In this document: piece after piece, positions 1-10,245 of the stretch | Layout: the number at the start of each line of letters is the position of its first letter | How positions within the stretch are numbered: position 1 is the stretch's first letter | NCBI RefSeq assembly: GCF_901933205.1 | Contig: NC_044591.1 | Span: 2,267,501-2,331,500, forward strand | Origin: Camarhynchus parvulus | Taxonomy: Eukaryota > Chordata > Aves > Passeriformes > Thraupidae | DNA: 64,000 bases | Direction: 5' to 3' | Made by a program: the position numbers and the translations under genes | The notes under the pieces: generated by a model | Told to the model about the DNA's origin: nothing | The model's database searches: none | Seen by the model: only the letters and a program-made list of their open reading frames with translations

Positions 1-175
1 TGTTCCACCCCGACATGGGCAAGGACGCTTTTCATGTCCAACATGGCCTCGGACATTTCCAGAGATGGGGCAGCCACAGCTTCTCTGGGCAACCTGTGCC
101 AAGCCCTCTCCACCCTTAGAGGAGGATTTATCCCCAACACCCCATCTGACCTTGCCCTCTGGCAATGGGGAGCCA
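1..175 (-). mobile_element. CR1 LINE fragment, reverse orientation
   Basis: Carries CR1 3' UTR phrases such as gatggggcagccacagcttc and ctctgggcaacctgtgcca, read from the element's antisense strand. The left end is cut by the window. Confidence 0.6.
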
Positions 176-289
176 TTGATAGCGACAGCCGTGGCTCCAG
201 AGGTGCTGGCCGCAGGGAGCCAGCCCGAGCACTGCACGGCGCCATCGCTGAGGCTTCTGCAGGCCGCAGTTGCCGGCACTGGAAGGCCC

Positions 290-885
290 AGCCCGGCACC
301 CTGAGGGTGTTCCCTGCCCCGGGAGCGGGGCTGCGGCGGGCCCGGCACCCTGAGGGTGTTCCCTGCCGCCGGGAGCGGGGCTGCGGCGGGCCCGGCACCC
401 TGAGGGTGTTCCCTGCCGCCGGGAGCGGGGCTGCGGCGGGCCCGGCACCCTGGAGGGGCTGCGGCGCCCTTCCCTGTCCGCCCCGGGAGCGGGGCTGCGG
501 CGGGCCCGGCACCCTGAGGGTTCCCTGCCCGGGACCACGGGTGTTCCCTGCCGCGGGGAGCGGGGCTGCGGCGGGCCCGGCACCCTGAGGGTGTTCCCTG
601 CCCGCCGGGGCGGGGGGGGGGGGGGGGGGTCCTGCCGCCGGGCGGGCTGCGGGCCCGGCACCCTGAGGGTGTTCCCTGGCGGGGGGGCGGCGGCGGCCCG
701 GCCCGGGTCTCCCGGGAGGGGGCTGCGGCGGGCCCGGCACCCTGAGGGTGTTCCCTGCCGCCGGGAGCGGGGCTGCGGCGGGCCCGGCACCCTGAGGGTG
801 TTCCCTGCCGCCGGGAGCGGGGCTGCGGCGGGCCCGGCACCCTGAGGGTGTTCCCTGCCGCCGGGAGCGGGGCTGCGGCGGGCCC
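290..885. repeat. GC-rich minisatellite, 50-bp unit, about 10-12 copies
   Basis: The unit contains CCCGGCACCCTGAGGGTGTT and GGGAGCGGGGCTGCGGCGGG. Copies start at about 291, 341, 391 and 441, then degenerate with insertions (for example at 455-490 and 600-730), and regular 50-bp spacing returns at about 734, 784 and 834. All reading frames through it are composition artefacts. Confidence 0.9.
612..629 (+). repeat. Run of 18 G
   Basis: Uninterrupted poly-G inside the minisatellite, flanked by more G-rich blocks. It may form a G-quadruplex, and its length is prone to sequencing error. Confidence 0.85.
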
Positions 886-1250
886 GCAGCGAGGGGACGC
901 GCCGCGAGATGGCGCTGCTGCCTCAGCAGCGCGGTGCCACCGCCGGCGCCGCCCTGAGCGCGGCGGGATGGCCGCAGTGAGCCCGGGGTCCCGCGGCCTG
1001 TCCGGCTGCAGTGTCCGCCCGGACACCTCTGCCAGGCACCGCGCGGCCGCTCGTGGGCCGGGATAACCCATCTCCCCAGCGGCCCCAAAGCCCCTTTCCC
1101 CGGGCTGGGGGCGGTTTGGCGCTCCCTGGGACGGGGGGACGACCGGGGTTTGCTCGGGGGCGATCAGGCCGTGCGGGAGGTGCGGGGCCCGTACGGCCCT
1201 GCTGGGCTCTCCCTGTGGGGCAGCTCCAGCAGAGCCCCCCGCAGCACCGC

Positions 1251-2044
1251 GGCCAGCCCCCAGCATGGAGCAGGGGCTGACACCATGTAGGGGACCCCAG
1301 ACGACATGAAATGGGGCCAGGCCCAATGCAGAGATTACCTGGACTAGCCAGAGGATGCTCCATAGAGCCCCAGGTGTCACAAAATCATCCCCAAAGAGGA
1401 TGGTGCCTTGGTACTTGGGGAACCTGAGCACTCAGGTGAGCATCCACATGATTCAGAGCACCTGTTATGGCCTGTTGGCACTGCTGCACACCCAGGAACT
1501 CTGCTCCAGATGATTTTTACCCCAAGCATCCCTCCTCCTTTCAGCATGGGGCAGCTCCTTCTCCTCTGGCTGCCCTCCTAGCTGGGGGTGCCAGGCGAGA
1601 CAGGTCAGTGCCTCCCCAGCCCTGCAGCCCTTCGAGGAAGGGAAGTGATCCCTGCACAGCCTCCCCCGTCCCCAGTGCCTGCAGGCACACAGGAGTTGCT
1701 GACAGCAGACAACAGGAGAGATGCTGCTGCGCTGCCTTCCCTGCTGGGCATCCCTGGGGTGCTGAGCTGACAGGCAGGAGCTGCCAGAGGAGAATAAATC
1801 AGGCATCTGGCACTTACCTGTCCTGAATAGAAGGCAGTGATGATGGAGATCAGCAGTGCTGGCAGGTAGCACACACCCCTCTGCTGCCAGTCACCAGCAG
1901 CCCAGTCGGCCACCTGCACCCACTGGGCGGTGAGGACAGCTCACAGCATCCACGTTTCTGCAGCCACTGCTGGCTTAATGGTGCCTGAATAACTGGGCAG
2001 ATGGATGTTGCAGCTGTTGAGCTGGGCTGTCCCAAACAGAATCA
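1251..2044. other. Intergenic, no gene seen
   Basis: Follows the CpG island. Short open frames on both strands lack domain signals or convincing splice pairs. No repeat recognised. Confidence 0.5.
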
Positions 2045-2375
2045 GGGAATTAAGGAAGCATAAAGTTTGGAAAAGCCCTCTAAGATCTTGGAGTCCAAAT
2101 ATTAACACACCAGGTTAATGCCAGGCCCATCACTGAACCAGGCCCCAAAGAGCCACATCCATATCTCTTAAATCTCTCCAAGGATGGTGACACGACCACT
2201 GCCCTGGGCAGTTGTGCTAGTGCTTGACAGCCCTTTCAGTGAAGGAATTTTCTCTAATATCCAGCCTAAACCTCCCCTGGCACAACTTGAGAACATTTCC
2301 TCTTGTCCTGTCACTTGTTACCTGGGAGAAGAAACTGACCCCCACCTAGATCCATTGTCCTGGCAGGGACTTGTG
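2045..2375 (-). mobile_element. CR1 LINE 3' fragment, reverse orientation
   Basis: Antisense CR1 tail: ctctaagatcttggagtcc, then gatggtgacacgaccactgc, ctgggcagttgtgct and gcacaacttgagaacatttc in consensus order. Confidence 0.85.
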
Positions 2376-5111
2376 GAGAAAGATGGTGCCCTGGAAGGAT
2401 TTCATGAGATGTCAGGTGAAAATCAGGCTGCAAAGCCACTTGCCACGCTGTGTGACACTGTGTGGCATGCTGCCACGTGTCTGAAATGTTTTTAATTGCT
2501 GTCCCAGGGGATGAGTTATTCCTGTGATAGATGCTTGCACAGAGCGGGTGTGAGGAAGAAACACAAGTATGTGGTTTAAGAGCCAGGATTTCAGGCTCCA
2601 GCCCTTGCTGGCTGTCTCCTGTCATTGATGCACATCTCTGTTGGCTCATGGGACAAGAGGAGATAGATGAGTGCAGAGCAGCCCTGGGCAATGCTGGGAA
2701 AGCTGGTCCCATCCCTCTCTCTCTTGTTCCCTGTTGAGGATGTCAGGGCTTGTCATTATTCGACATCTATTGGTTAATTTGGCTGATTGTTCCCCATTCT
2801 TTAATGTATCCGTTATTTATTTATTCTCTGGTGTAACAAGCAGTTCCAGATTGATCACTTTGGCATGTAAATGAGCTGCTCTAGTGCTTGTCACTGAAAT
2901 TTGTAGATTGGGGGAGTTTGCAATCAAACACAGCCGGAATCTAAATTACGGCATTTCAGGCAATAATAGCAGGGAGAAGACAGGAAGGATGTGCCATAAA
3001 TAAGATGGTATCAGAGCAGGGTGCCCTGAGCTGTGCTGACAACACGCCAGGAGCCCCAGGGTGAACAGCAGGAGTCCCTGCCCTGCAGAGCTGGGCTGTC
3101 CTGGCAGGGCTGGCTCCTTCCCCAGGGGAGAAGGGCAAACAGAGGAAGCAAAAGGCTTTTGGGAATGGCAGGGCCTGGCTGGGGACTAAAGGCTGCTCTG
3201 AAGAGCCCAGCGTGGGGAAAGTGTTTACAGGACTACAAGCTGCAGGGAGCCTCAGGACTCTAGCATAGAATACGGATTTGATTGCTACCATGGATCATGT
3301 TTGGCATCTTCCCACCTCCATCAAAAGTCAATGGATGCATCCAGGATGAGATTCTGTCCCTCCTAAGGTCAGTAAGAAAGATCACACCAGATAAGTAAGA
3401 GATCCAAGTGCTCTAGGCCTTCCTGCAGGCAGTGGGCACAGCTGGGATGGGATCAGGGAGCCAACGTGGACCTTTGCAACACCAGGGGAGAAGAGCCTGT
3501 ACCTTTCCATGCCAGGGTATACATGGAACAAAGTCCTGCCAGAGAGCAGTGATGTCCAGCAGGCAGTGTGCTGTGGGTCTCAGCAGAGCTGCAGAAAGGA
3601 CCTCAGGGATCCCCACTCCAGCTCCCTGCTCATGGCAGGACTATTCCAGCGTTAGATCAGGGAAGATGTGGCTTTGCCTACCTGAGTCTGGAACCACCCA
3701 GGGACAGAGATAGCCATGGCTCCAGTGAGCTGTCCTAGAGCTGGACCACACACAGGTGAAGAGACGTTTCCTGATGTCCATCCCAAATCTCTGAAGGTCT
3801 CCTGTGTGCCCACCATCCCTAGTTATGTCATTTGGCATCACAGATGTGTTTGGCTCTGTTTCCTTGCAATTATTCCCAAGCAGCTGCAGCTCCCACCTCA
3901 CCCTCCCCTTCCTCTGGCTGACAGCGAGGGTGGTCTCCCCACTGCTGATCATAAGGATGAACAATTTCCCTCGAATTGGCCACAGTCTCCCCAGTGCAGC
4001 AGTTTAGCTCATCTGTGCTTTGTTCACATTCAGCCTGGTGCCCACTGATTCCCACCCTAACCCTTTCCCTACTCCAGCAATGAGTCCTGAGCCTGTTAAG
4101 CCTTAAGGAGAGCCCATGGTAGCTCCTGATCACCTAAAGGTTTAAAAATAGCTTGAAGTGCCATTTTTACAAGGCAACAAAAACAACAACAAAAACATCC
4201 CAATTCTTGTCCTTCCTTTCCCTCTTGGCTTTATGCTATGGGTTCAGGAGATGAGGCTCTGAGACACATCCTAGACATGGTGGGATTCCCTTCAAACCCC
4301 ATGTGGTGGCCATACTGGAGGGGAGTCACAGGGTGCCAATCTCTGGGCTGTCAGTTTTGCTGCCTCAGTTCTGGTTCTGTGGGGTTTGGACTCTTTGGGG
4401 CCTTTAGGCCATGGTGACACCATCAGGAATCTCTCCACCAGGCAGGGATGTGCTCATCCCAATGGATTGGGAACCATCAGGCACTGGTTTGCAGCAATGT
4501 TGTGCCTCCCCACTGGGCTGGGATGACCAGCAGAGATCCTCCCTGCACCCTGTGCCCAGACAGTTCTGGAAAGCTGCTGGAGCATCATGCCCCCTTCCCA
4601 GACTTATCTCCATCCTGTGACCTGCTTTCCCTGACATCAGGCTTTGAAAATGCAGCGGTAGTTTCCTGCAGGTGAGCATCAGTGTTAACTGGGTCATGGC
4701 AGCTGGAGGTCTGTGCTGGCTGCAGCCCATTACAGCTCATTTCTGTTCAAGCTCACTTTCCACAGGGGCTTTTCTGGCAACTCAGCTCCCCTCTACCTGC
4801 CCTTGGCTGCCAGATCGATGGGAACTCCCAGGCTCACTTGTCTGTCTGCCCAGTTTGGAGGGCAGCTGATTGCTGATCCTGAGGCTCTGATTGCCTCTGC
4901 CTGTGGCCAGCAGGGCCCCAGCATGTGCCTCAGGCTCCATCAGCCAGCCTTGCACTCAGCTTTCCCAGGGAATACCCCAGCGGTGCTGAGCACAGCTGGG
5001 ATGGGTGTTTCCAAGGCAGGGAGGTGTTCAAGCTGCATTAGGCTGGAGGCCACGCTGCCTCCCTGTTCCTGTGCCCTGACAGCCACACACCTTCGAGTGG
5101 AGGGACTCAGC
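2376..5111. other. Intergenic, no gene seen
   Basis: Mostly unique sequence. 2745-2970 is AT-rich with many homeodomain-core TAAT/ATTA motifs. 3740-3800 weakly resembles an old CR1 tail (gaagagacgtttcctgatgtcc). No coding exon supported. Confidence 0.5.
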
Positions 5112-5192
5112 CCATGGCAGGGGGTTGGAAGGAGGTGGTCTTTAAGGCTGCTTCCAATTCAAGCCATTCCAGGATTTGATGATCCTGGTCTG
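5112..5192 (+). mobile_element. CR1 LINE 3' end fragment
   Basis: Short tail with ggttggaaggaggtggtctt and the terminal ccaggatttgatgatcctgg region. Confidence 0.6.
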
Positions 5193-8100
5193 ATGAATAC
5201 AGACCTTCAGCAAGTCTGATTTTGGTGGCTCTCTGGCTTTGCTCCCAACAGAGGCCAGCAGTATCTGTATCCTCAATCCTGGGATGGCTCACACGCTTCC
5301 AGCATCCTCTGAGGCACTTCCATCAGCTCAACAGCTCCCTGCCCTCCATGGACACATCCCAACCTCTCTGCTTCTGTTAGGACCTCACCCTCCTCAGCCA
5401 CCTCTACTGCTTCCCACCAGGACACACCACCTTCCCAGCTTGGACAGACACTTCCACTTGCAGTGGCATGAGCCACTCAGGATTCACTCCTGTCCATCCT
5501 CTCCTACATGCAGAGGTCAAACCCATGTCCTTGCTGCCAACTCAGAACCAAATCAATCAACACCTCAGAGGCCTCTCCAGACTCTTTGTGTGGGGGCGAT
5601 TGTGTGGCAGCCCCAGCACTGACTCCCTGGCCCGGAGTTATTCTTCACCTGGACTTTTAATTTCAGAGCTGCAATGAGGGAAATGAAGAATCCCGGCTTC
5701 TAATTAATTACTGACTCACCTGTAATTGATGAAAGTTACTGCCAGTGTGTCTGGTTAATTGCACTGTGGGGAAGGTCACTCTGAACACTGTTTTTCCAAA
5801 CACCCCAGTGGGTGGCCCAAAGTCCTGAAACAGCTCCACTCTGCAGATCCTGAGGGAAGTTTGCACTGGTGGCAGAAGATAGCTGTGATCCTCTGGCCTG
5901 TGTATGTCACCAGAGTGGGGAACCACAGAGCATCCTGGAAGGTGGCTACCTCTGGACAGTGGGTCCTGGTCCTCTGGATATTGGGAAGGAATTCTTCCCT
6001 GTGAGGGTGGGCAGGCCCTGGCACAGGCCAGCCAGAGCAGCTGGGGCCGCCCCTGGATCCCTGGCAGTGCCCAAGGCCAGGTTAGATGAGGTTTGGAGCA
6101 GCCTGGGCCAGTGGAATGTGTCCCTGCCCATGGCACGGGGTGGCACTGGATGAGCTTTAAGCTCCCTTCCAACCCCTCCATTTTGGGATTCTATGATTCC
6201 ATGGTCTGATCTGGTGGATGCAGAGGTCCCAGCATGAGGCCAAGCACAAGGTGATGCATGCAGGACCCTACAGCTGGGCTTCATGTGGCATTTCATGTGA
6301 CAAAAAGACTGCATTTTTATTTCCAGGTCAGATTTATCCTATAATGGGACATATTTGGTTGCATTAGCCTTCATGATGAGGATTCAGGGCTGGGCAGTGG
6401 GATCTCTAAGGTGCTGTAATCCTTCCAGTAATGCCTGAATTTTTTTCAATTTAATTTACTTGGAGAAGTCAAATGAAGCCTCTCATTTGCCACAATGATA
6501 CAAGGAGATTACAGCTTGTGCCTCCCATTCTCAGTTCTGAGCTGGATGAAGCTCCCTAATTCCCTAAAAGCCCATATTATTGGGATGTGTGTTTGTTCTC
6601 AAGTGTCTCCTACGCTGCTCTGATGTAGGATCCCCTGGGAAGAGCCATATCCTTGCACTTGGAGCTGGATGTGCCTCACCAGGGCTCAAGAGGGGATTTA
6701 CTGAGCCTTTCAAATTGTCTCCCTCACTAATTAACGACCAGGTTTCAGGTTCAAAACATGCACTTAAATAAACGCCAAAGTGCATTTCATTAATCTTAAT
6801 TAATGATTTAAATACTCGGAAGCCTCTGCTCAGGCCCTGTGATTGATGGTGGCTCTGTCACCCTTCTTGTCACCCCTGCCTGTACAGTGGGAACAGGGAC
6901 AAGGACCTGTCCCTTTGCCTGCTGCCTGGACATCCAGGCTGGGCACCATTCTGGAAGGTTTTAAGTGCTTGATCGGAATGAATGAGTGACAATTGTTGCT
7001 CTACACAGGACAACTCCCCTGAATATAAACTCTGTGTTTTGGGTGGGCAGCCACTGCAGCAAAGCATGCCAATAGCCAGGGCTGGTGGAAAACAGGCTTT
7101 GCAAACCACTGGAGGGAAGAACTGGGCAAAGTGGGCAAGAAATTGCACTTCAGACCCCTGCAAAGATCCGTCCACATCCTGCAGGGCTTGGACAGCTCAG
7201 GGGGCACAAAGAGTCTTCAGTGCCATCGCACCTGAGGTGGCACCAGGAGCATTTCCCAGTGCTGAAATGCTGAGGGAAGACTTTCTATCAAATGCACCCA
7301 TGGAACTGTGGAACTACGCAGATGGTCATGGAAACGTGAATTAAAGGGGGAAGGACCCTCCTGCATTGCCAGAAAACTGCTGCTGAGTCTGAACGTGGAG
7401 GCTGCACCCTGGACTTGCTCTCTGCCTGCGGGAGGATCTCTGCCAAATCTCCCGTGGAATTAGGGTAGAGATAACTATCAATTTAGAGACCAGGGGATTT
7501 GATAAAAGCTTGTTTGCACATCCACAAAGGCGCAGGAAGAGACAATGGCAGGAGGGAGAGCTCAAACACTACCCTGGGGCTACCCCGATACTCCCCAAAG
7601 GAGAACTATCAGCCCACCAAATGTCCAGAAGTCGTGGTGGACACAGTGGACACAGTGCCAGGTGGGGACCCAGACTGAGGACTCCAGAGGAACAACCACC
7701 TTGTCCATGGCCCCTTCCAGGGGTGTCCCAGCAGAGCCATCTGTTCCAGTGTGGAGGTGTGAAATCATCACTGGAAGTAGCTCCTGGGGTCACCTTTTGG
7801 ACCAAAGACGTTGCTGCCCTGGGGTGTGAGACCCAACGTGGGATGTGGGGGAAGAGCATTTTTTGTGGATAAACTGGGTGTCTGAGCGCAGCTGCTGGAG
7901 GGATCAGTGCTGCATACAAGTGTGTGTGTACTTATATTCTCTCTATCAGACCTACACCCTGCTCAGCCCCAGGAGCAGCAGGATGAGGCTCTTTGGTGCT
8001 GTTGATGTTCATGTGCGTGCTCTGAGTGTCTGTCTGTGAGCTGTGTGGCCAGGCAGGTGTTCAGGTGTACACTTACACAGCTATAGAGGTGTACATGCAG

Positions 8101-9334
8101 TACAGGTGTGTGCTGTACACATCTTCAGCTTCACTACTGATAGACCTGGGGACAGGCAGCTGCAGCAGCCTCACGTCCCTCGGCTGCTGGACCCAGCCTA
8201 ATGTGCTCCCACTAACAAAAAAATACTGAAGCCAGCAGTTTAGTGAATAAGAGATTGGGAATCAGCAAAGGAACTACCTACACTTGTCACTGCTGTGTCC
8301 CTGCTGCAGACCCTGAAGTGCTGCATCTCTGGATGTACAGGCAGGGAGAGGAAAAAATAATCTTTTTGGAGAGAAGAGCAAGAAACTGTGCCCATGCTGT
8401 TGTTCTTCCAGGAGACGAGCGTCCTGCTGCTCCTCTGGGATCGCAGCAGCTCTGTGCGTGACACGCAAAACCTCAGCATCCCAGTTACCCTGAGCTTTGG
8501 AGCTGGAGGTGAGACAGAGCTGTCTGCACAACTGCAGTGCTACCTGCTTGAGTTTTCACTGAGACCTTGCTCCTCAACAGCAATATCCTTGTTCCCTCTC
8601 TCACCGTTCCCTTCTCCCTGACAAGAATCAGGAAGGGATGCTCCCTTGCTTTCAGGAACTCTGATAAAAATGTAATTTTTAAAGCTCCACTTCCCTGAGT
8701 GATGACATTAAGCATAATACTCGGTTTCTGCCTAAAATAGGTATATTTTTTTCATCTGGTGAAGAAAGAACCTCAAAAACATTATTAAAAGGCTACTGCC
8801 AGTTTAGACATCAAAAGCTGGGAGTGACAATCCAAAATCAATAATGGTTTTTAATTCAGACCTTATCTGAAGCTGGAATAGGTTTGGGACAGAGCATGTG
8901 GTTTAGTAGCACCCCCAGGGTGATGCTGAGAAGCATTTCTAAATTTCTGGGAGACTTAGGGACACTAGACTATGGATGTCATATAAGGTGGCAGCATTTC
9001 CCAGGTGGCGCTGGGGTCCAGATGTGTCCTGAGCAGCAGCTGTGACCTTCTGTCAGCCCTGTCCTTTGGCTGGGTGGGGATGGGGCCCCTTCCCTTGTGC
9101 TGTGCCTCAGGGCTGTGGCTCTGACAGCCTGGTCCCCAGCCAGTTCCTCACCCTTTATTAAATATCACACTTTGCTTCAGATGCTGATTAATTTCTAATC
9201 ACATCTGTTTTCCAGTGGCCATCTTCAAGACCCCAGGGCTGCACTGCTGAGGATCCTGTGTCTCTGGCACCTCTGAGGTAGCATTTCTGCTGTGCCCATG
9301 TGCCTCAGCCACATCTTCAGCAGAGCTATCAGAC
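5193..9334. other. Intergenic, one CR1 inside, no gene seen
   Basis: Apart from the CR1 at 5975-6212, no element is recognised. AT-rich stretches with TAATTA motifs lie at 5625-5770, 6420-6500 and 6770-6830. Open frames up to 120 codons show no domain. Confidence 0.5.
5975..6212 (+). mobile_element. CR1 LINE 3' end fragment
   Basis: Sense CR1 tail from gatattgggaaggaattctt through ctggatccctggcagtgccc to gggattctatgattcc, the usual CR1 3' terminus. Confidence 0.9.
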
Positions 9335-9580
9335 AGTCACAGAATGCCAGACTGGTTTGGGCTGAAGACAAGCTGAAAGCCCATCCAGTGCCCCCCCCCC
9401 TGCCATGGCAGGGACACCTTTCACTGGCCCAGGCTGCTCCAAGCCACATCCAGCCTGGCCTTGGGCACTGCCAGGGATCCAGGGGCAGCCCCAGCTTCTC
9501 TGGGCAGCCTGTGCCAGGGTCTCTCCACCCTCACAGGGAACAATTTCTTCCCAATATTTAATCTAAATTTATCCTCCTGC
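9335..9580 (-). mobile_element. CR1 LINE 3' fragment, reverse orientation
   Basis: Begins tcacagaatgccagactggt and runs through caggctgctccaagccacat and ccaggggcagccccagcttc to tttcttcccaatatttaatc. Confidence 0.9.
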
Positions 9581-9864
9581 TGCTTTCTCATCCAGCTGTA
9601 CAGGGTCTCTGCAGGGTAGGACAGATGGGAATCATGACTGTGACATCCACCCAAGGGAACGCTGGCCAGAGCACAGGCTGCAGGGGAGCACTCTGAGGTG
9701 CCTGCCTTAACCAGACATCTTCCTTTTCATTACTGTTCATGACATATTTGCACTTCCCTGTGCTCTCAGGGGGCCCTGCTGTGTGCACCCCCCAGAAGCC
9801 TGTGGGAAGGCTGCAGTCCTAAATGATCCTTCATGGGATGGTCCCGTGAGAGGAACATGGAATC

Positions 9865-10245
9865 ATCATGGATCAGGCTGTTCAGGCTGGAGAAGTGGAG
9901 ACCTCAGAGCCCCTTCCTGTACCTAAAGGAGCTCCAAGAGTGCTGGAGATGGACGTGGGACAAGGGATGGAGTGTCAGGACAAGGGGGGAATGGCTTCCC
10001 ACTGCCAGAGGGCAGGGATAGATGGGATATTGGGAAGGAATTCCTGGCTGTGAGGGTGGGCAGGCTCTGGCACAGGGTGCCCAGAGCAGCTGTGGCTGCC
10101 CCTGGATCCCTGGCAGTGCCCAAGTCCAGGTTGGATGGGGCTTGGAGCAGCCTGGGATAGTGGAAGGTGTCCCTGTCCATGGCAGGGGGTGGCACTGGAT
10201 GAGCTTTAAGCCCAAACCAGCCTTGGATTCTGTGATCCCTGCAAA
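9865..10245 (+). mobile_element. CR1 LINE 3' fragment
   Basis: Longer sense fragment from aggctggagaagtggagacc through gatattgggaaggaattcct and tggatggggcttggagcagc to ttggattctgtgatccc. Closely similar to the copy at 13325-13810. Confidence 0.9.

Larger units (their letters stand above)
190..1250. promoter_or_regulatory. CpG island, possible promoter or first exon
   Basis: Very GC-rich and dense in CpG, including the minisatellite at about 290-885 and unique CpG-rich sequence at 885-1250. On the plus strand an ATGGCG start at 909 opens MALLPQQRGATAGAALSAAG and reaches a donor-like GCA|gtgagc at about 976. No gene is recognised and no downstream exon was found. A CpG island without a gene could also be the 5' end of a non-coding RNA. 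Confidence 0.5.

Noticed and set aside
290..885. CRISPR-like array
   Set aside because: The units are directly adjacent with no unique spacers, and the genome is vertebrate.
34..1066. Overlapping frames through the left minisatellite on both strands
   Set aside because: They are repeats of a 50-bp GC-rich unit. Period 50 is not a multiple of 3, so the apparent peptides shift frame.
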